Shown here one piece after another: positions 61,280 through 64,000 of a stretch of 64,000 nt of DNA. The stretch is from positions 62,001 through 126,000 of the forward strand of contig CAWENQ010000002.1 of assembly GCA_963810485.1 (NCBI GenBank). The letters run 5' to 3'. The position numbers and the translations under genes are program-made. The DNA is from DATKFM01 sp963810485. Its GTDB lineage: Bacteria > Pseudomonadota > Alphaproteobacteria > Dongiales > Dongiaceae. Below the pieces are notes generated by a model, which saw only the letters and a program-made list of their open reading frames with translations, was not told where the DNA came from and did not search any database. Each line of letters opens with the position of its first letter. Within the stretch, counting starts at the first letter, position 1.

Positions 61280-61801
61280 TTACTGCTCCCGCCCGATTAG
61301 ATCAAGTTCTGCGCCCAGATCGTTGAGGGAAGCCAGCAGCCGGCCGGCATCGGCTTTTTCGCGAAGTTCGATGCCCAGCCCTTCGCGCGCCGTATGATGG
61401 TCCCAGGTGATGAGAGTGTTGCCGGACCCGGCGATGACGTAAAGATCCATCGAGTAGTTTCCGAACGCCATGGGACGGGTGCAGAGATATTCAGCAAGGC
61501 GGCCTTTCTCCGCGGCGGCGAAGCGGACCACCTTGGCCGGTTGACTGACATCGAGCAGTTCAAGATCGGCGGCGGTGCCGCGGCGCGGCACGAGCAACCA
61601 CGACTCCTCCAGGTCCAGGATGCGCGCGGTCATGTCGAGCAGGTACTTTAGCCGGTCGCTTTCCACGAAATGGACGACGATGACTCTTGCGGGGCCGGGT
61701 TTGAACGAGAGTTGCTTGCCGCCCTGCGTCCCCTGATCGAGCGTCGTTATTCCTGCGCGGGAGAGGAAATCGTCGAAGTCGTTTGCGGTGACTGCATCCA
61801 T
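61280..61801 (-). CDS. Hypothetical protein
   Basis: A 173-residue soluble protein of no family known to me. Alternating strands and helices (PARVIVVHFVESDRLKYLLD, WLLVPRRG, YSMDLYVIAG) suggest a compact alpha/beta fold. ATG at 61801 (MDAVTANDFDDFLSRAG) gives a plausible start; TTG at 61840 would run into the repeat at 61843. Neither has a clear SD. It lies alone between two repeat-bearing gaps, so it may be an accessory gene. Confidence 0.6.
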   Translation of the reverse strand: MDAVTANDFDDFLSRAGITTLDQGTQGGKQLSFKPGPARVIVVHFVESDRLKYLLDMTARILDLEESWLLVPRRGTAADLELLDVSQPAKVVRFAAAEKGRLAEYLCTRPMAFGNYSMDLYVIAGSGNTLITWDHHTAREGLGIELREKADAGRLLASLNDLGAELDLIGREQ

Positions 61802-61842
61802 GGCGGGAGAAAGTTTACAGGGTTGGCTGGCGCCGAGCAAAA

Positions 61843-61908
61843 CCCCTCACCCCGCAACATCCGCTGGACGCGGATGTTGCATCCCTCTCCCACAAGGGGA
61901 GAGGGGTC
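61843..61908. repeat. GC-rich interspersed repeat, single copy
   Basis: CCCCTCACCCCGCAACATCC .. GGGGAGAGGGG with a GCAACATCCGC/GCGGATGTTGC hairpin and a CTCTCCC/GGGAGAG hairpin. Closest to the copy at 60899-60961 (opposite orientation). Confidence 0.8.
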
Positions 61909-61968
61909 AGGTTAGGGCGGTGGTGCAGCGGTCAGCCTTCGTCAGCTTGTCTCGGCCGCACTAGAATT

Positions 61969-63183
61969 TCACGGACTCACCAACGCCACGATCGACACCG
62001 GATTGCCGTCGAGGCCAAGAATGTGCCACTGCCCGTCCGCGCTCCGGCAGGCGACGCCGGGGAAGAGGCGGGTCGTGCCGTCGCTTTCGATTCTTTCCTG
62101 TGACAGGCGGCGGCAGTGGGGCGAGTTGCCGCTGCCGACCGCGGGGCCGGGGACGATGATGAAGCGGTCGGCGATGGCGGTGCTTTCCCAGGGGATGCGC
62201 GCGCCATCGGCCTCGGACTCCAAGGTGTGGGAGCGCGCCCAGGCGAAGCCGGTCCGCGCTTCCGAGGGCCAGCCGACGGCGCCGGGCGATATCGCGACGA
62301 GGTCGCGGGAGCGTGTGCCGCTGACATCGTTCAGGGGACCGGCGGCGCTGTCGACATAGCGCACATAGTGGCGCAGGGCCGGCGCGTAGTACCAGGCGCG
62401 CGATTGTCCGGCGCCTGCGGCGTCGCCCTCCGGATGGCAGAGGATCTTGTAGGTATCGAAGGTGCCGGCGGCGACGGAGATCTTCTCCCGCTGTTCGACG
62501 GCGCACTGCCAGGGATCGGCGGCGCCGGTGCCGGACTTCACCGCATAGCTGCTGACGGCGCCGACGGTCAGCGGCCAGGACAGCGGCTGCTGCACCGTGA
62601 CGCCGTTCTCCTGGCCCGTCGCCAGCGTGAAATCGAAGGGCGACGCCCAGCGCGAGCCTCTGCCGTTCTGCCAGGCCACAGACTGCCGGTCGGCCGAAAC
62701 GACCGTTTCGATGCTGCCATCGGTGTAGATGTAGACATCGCCGGTTTCGTAGAGCGGACCTTGCACGGAATGGTCCGCGCGAGGCGCCGCAGGCGCCGAA
62801 GGCTCGGCGAGCCGGGCGATCAGATCGCGCGTTACGGTGCCGTCGGGCGTGAGGCCGACATCGGATTGATAGTCGGACACCGCCCGGCGCGTCTTGGGAC
62901 CGGTGATTCCGTCGAGCTGCCCGCGATAATAGCCGAGATCGGCAAGCGCCTTCTGAGCCGCCAGGACTTGCGGATCCGCGGGCGCGCGCGGTTTCGTCGG
63001 CGGCGTCGCCGGCGCGGGCTCGGCCGGCGCCGGTGTTGTCGAGGTCTCCGTCTGCTGGGTACAGGCCGTCAGGAAGACCGCGAGCAACGCGACGGCAATC
63101 AGCTGAAAGCCGCGTTGCCGGTTCAGGAGTCCGGTCCGGTAACTTGAGGCAACAGGGAGATCGAGGCTTTGAGGACTTGTCAT
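61969..63183 (-). CDS. Lipoprotein with peptidoglycan-binding domain
   Basis: A 404-residue protein. A hydrophobic segment with the lipobox LLAVFLTAC (Cys at about residue 41) indicates a lipoprotein, although the stretch before it is unusually long. A proline/threonine-rich linker is followed by a PG_binding_1-like domain (AQKALADLGYYRGQLDGITG, KTRRAVSDYQSDVGL). The C-terminal 270 residues are beta-rich and of unknown family. Its ATG overlaps the stop of the upstream histidine kinase, so it may belong to the same sensory system. Confidence 0.8.
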   Translation of the reverse strand: MTSPQSLDLPVASSYRTGLLNRQRGFQLIAVALLAVFLTACTQQTETSTTPAPAEPAPATPPTKPRAPADPQVLAAQKALADLGYYRGQLDGITGPKTRRAVSDYQSDVGLTPDGTVTRDLIARLAEPSAPAAPRADHSVQGPLYETGDVYIYTDGSIETVVSADRQSVAWQNGRGSRWASPFDFTLATGQENGVTVQQPLSWPLTVGAVSSYAVKSGTGAADPWQCAVEQREKISVAAGTFDTYKILCHPEGDAAGAGQSRAWYYAPALRHYVRYVDSAAGPLNDVSGTRSRDLVAISPGAVGWPSEARTGFAWARSHTLESEADGARIPWESTAIADRFIIVPGPAVGSGNSPHCRRLSQERIESDGTTRLFPGVACRSADGQWHILGLDGNPVSIVALVSP

Positions 63184-64000
63184 CAGGCCACCTGTGTCGA
63201 TCGCTTGCCGGGGCCGGGCTTTGGCGATTGCGCGGCCGTGGCAGAGGAATGGGTCCGCTCCCGGGGCAAGCGGATTACGGCAACCGTGCCGACTCCGAGG
63301 TCGCTGTCGAGCACCAGGGTGCCGCCATGAAATTCGATCCAGCGCCGCGACAGCGCGAGACCCAGGCCGGTGCCCTCATATTTGCGGGCGAGGCGTGAAT
63401 TCGAGCTGAACGAAGGGTTCGAACACCCTTTCGAGCTCGTGCTTGGCGATGCCGATGCCGGTGTCGGAGACCCTGATGACCACGTCGCCGTCCTTCTCCG
63501 CGGAAACGCGAACGGCGACGGTGCCGCCGGCGGGCGTGAACTTGATGGCGTTGGACAGCAGGTTCAGCAGCACCTGGTTCAGCTTGCGGTCATCGGCGCG
63601 CAGGAGCGGCACGTCGGCCGGCACATCGAATTCAAGCTTCACCCCGGCCTCGTCGGCGCGGCCATGGACCATCCCCACGCTGCTCAGCACGACATCGTGG
63701 AGATCGACAGCGGATTCGTTCATCTCCACCTTGCCGACCTCCGCCTTCGACAGGTCGAGGATGTCGTTGATCAGCGACAGCAGATGGCTGCCGCTGCGAT
63801 GAATGTCCGTGGCATATTCCTGGGTATTTTCCGGACTGAGCTTTATCGGGACCTGGCCGGCCAGCATTGCCGAGAAGCCGATGATGGCGTTGAGCGGCGT
63901 GCGCAGCTCATGGCTGACCATGGCCAGGAATTCCGATTTGGCCTGATTGGCCGAGTCCGCCTTTTCCTTGGCGCCGCGCAACTCGACTTCCGTGCGCTGC
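63183..64000 (-). pseudogene. Sensor histidine kinase, C-terminal part, frameshifted and running off the window
   Basis: The HisKA helix has SEFLAMVSHELRTPLNAIIG; the HATPase has N box LLNLLSNAIKFTP and G1 VSDTGIGIA. The frame then stops at 63376 (FVQLEFTPRPQI). Skipping one base at 63402 gives L-N-S-R-L-A-R-K-Y-E-G-T-G-L-G-L and the rest of the G2 box through a stop at 63183, that is, a normal ending. The extra G lies in CTCGAATTC. The N-terminal sensor part is beyond the window. It resembles the kinase at 30245-32092. Confidence 0.85.

Overview
The window is a GC-rich, gene-dense chromosomal segment of an alphaproteobacterium. The main signs are an orphan aa3-type cytochrome oxidase subunit IV (a family largely confined to this class), a short HdaA-type DnaA regulator, a DUF2066 / CDP-alcohol transferase / PerM / Hda gene order, and fabD-fabG-acpP-fabF-mltG synteny. 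A Rhodospirillales-like member is my inference. No tRNA, rRNA, CRISPR array, transposase or prophage gene was seen.

Layout. 1-4.6 kb is a polyphosphate block (ppx fragment, ppk, a SixA-type phosphatase, a CYTH-CHAD protein). 4.9-14.5 kb is mostly housekeeping: a YcbK-like protein, hda, a PerM-type permease, a phospholipid-head-group enzyme, DUF2066, purM, cox subunit IV, ndk, an ABC-F ATPase, hspQ, a DUF2786 protein and holC. 14.5-23.7 kb holds two tandem pepA genes, then lptD-surA-rsmA (outer-membrane assembly and rRNA maturation) facing gmk-yicC. 23.8-29.1 kb has an SDR, a patatin-like lipase and an arsenic-type operon (arsR, a flavoprotein with a Cys-Cys tail, an MFS transporter). 29.1-34 kb holds arfB, DUF2585, a PAS histidine kinase and a frameshifted chemoreceptor. 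34-42.4 kb is metabolic: a CoA-transferase, HxlR regulator, acyl-CoA dehydrogenase, an msrB-msrA-msrC methionine-sulfoxide repair set, aldehyde dehydrogenase and an RTX protein. 42.6-47.5 kb is the fatty-acid operon with mltG. 47.6-54 kb is an accessory zone rich in repeats (nucleotidyl cyclase, methyltransferase, dienelactone-hydrolase-like protein, DUF2161, ceramidase-like protein, higBA). 54.3-60.6 kb has rpsF-rpsR-rplI, cfa, a class III aminotransferase and dnaB. The last 3.4 kb has repeats, an unknown gene, a peptidoglycan-binding lipoprotein and a histidine kinase running off the window.

Two themes stand out. First, several families of palindromic repeats occupy intergenic DNA from 46 to 62 kb; one 26-bp palindrome also sits in frame, twice, inside the DUF2161 coding sequence, with base-pair-compensating differences between copies. 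Second, three genes (rsmA, the chemoreceptor, the terminal histidine kinase) each carry what looks like a single extra base; this could be sequencing error or real decay.

Starts were chosen by Shine-Dalgarno (SD) match and family alignment from memory. Several genes appear to use GTG, TTG, CTG or even ATT. All family assignments are by eye, without database searches.
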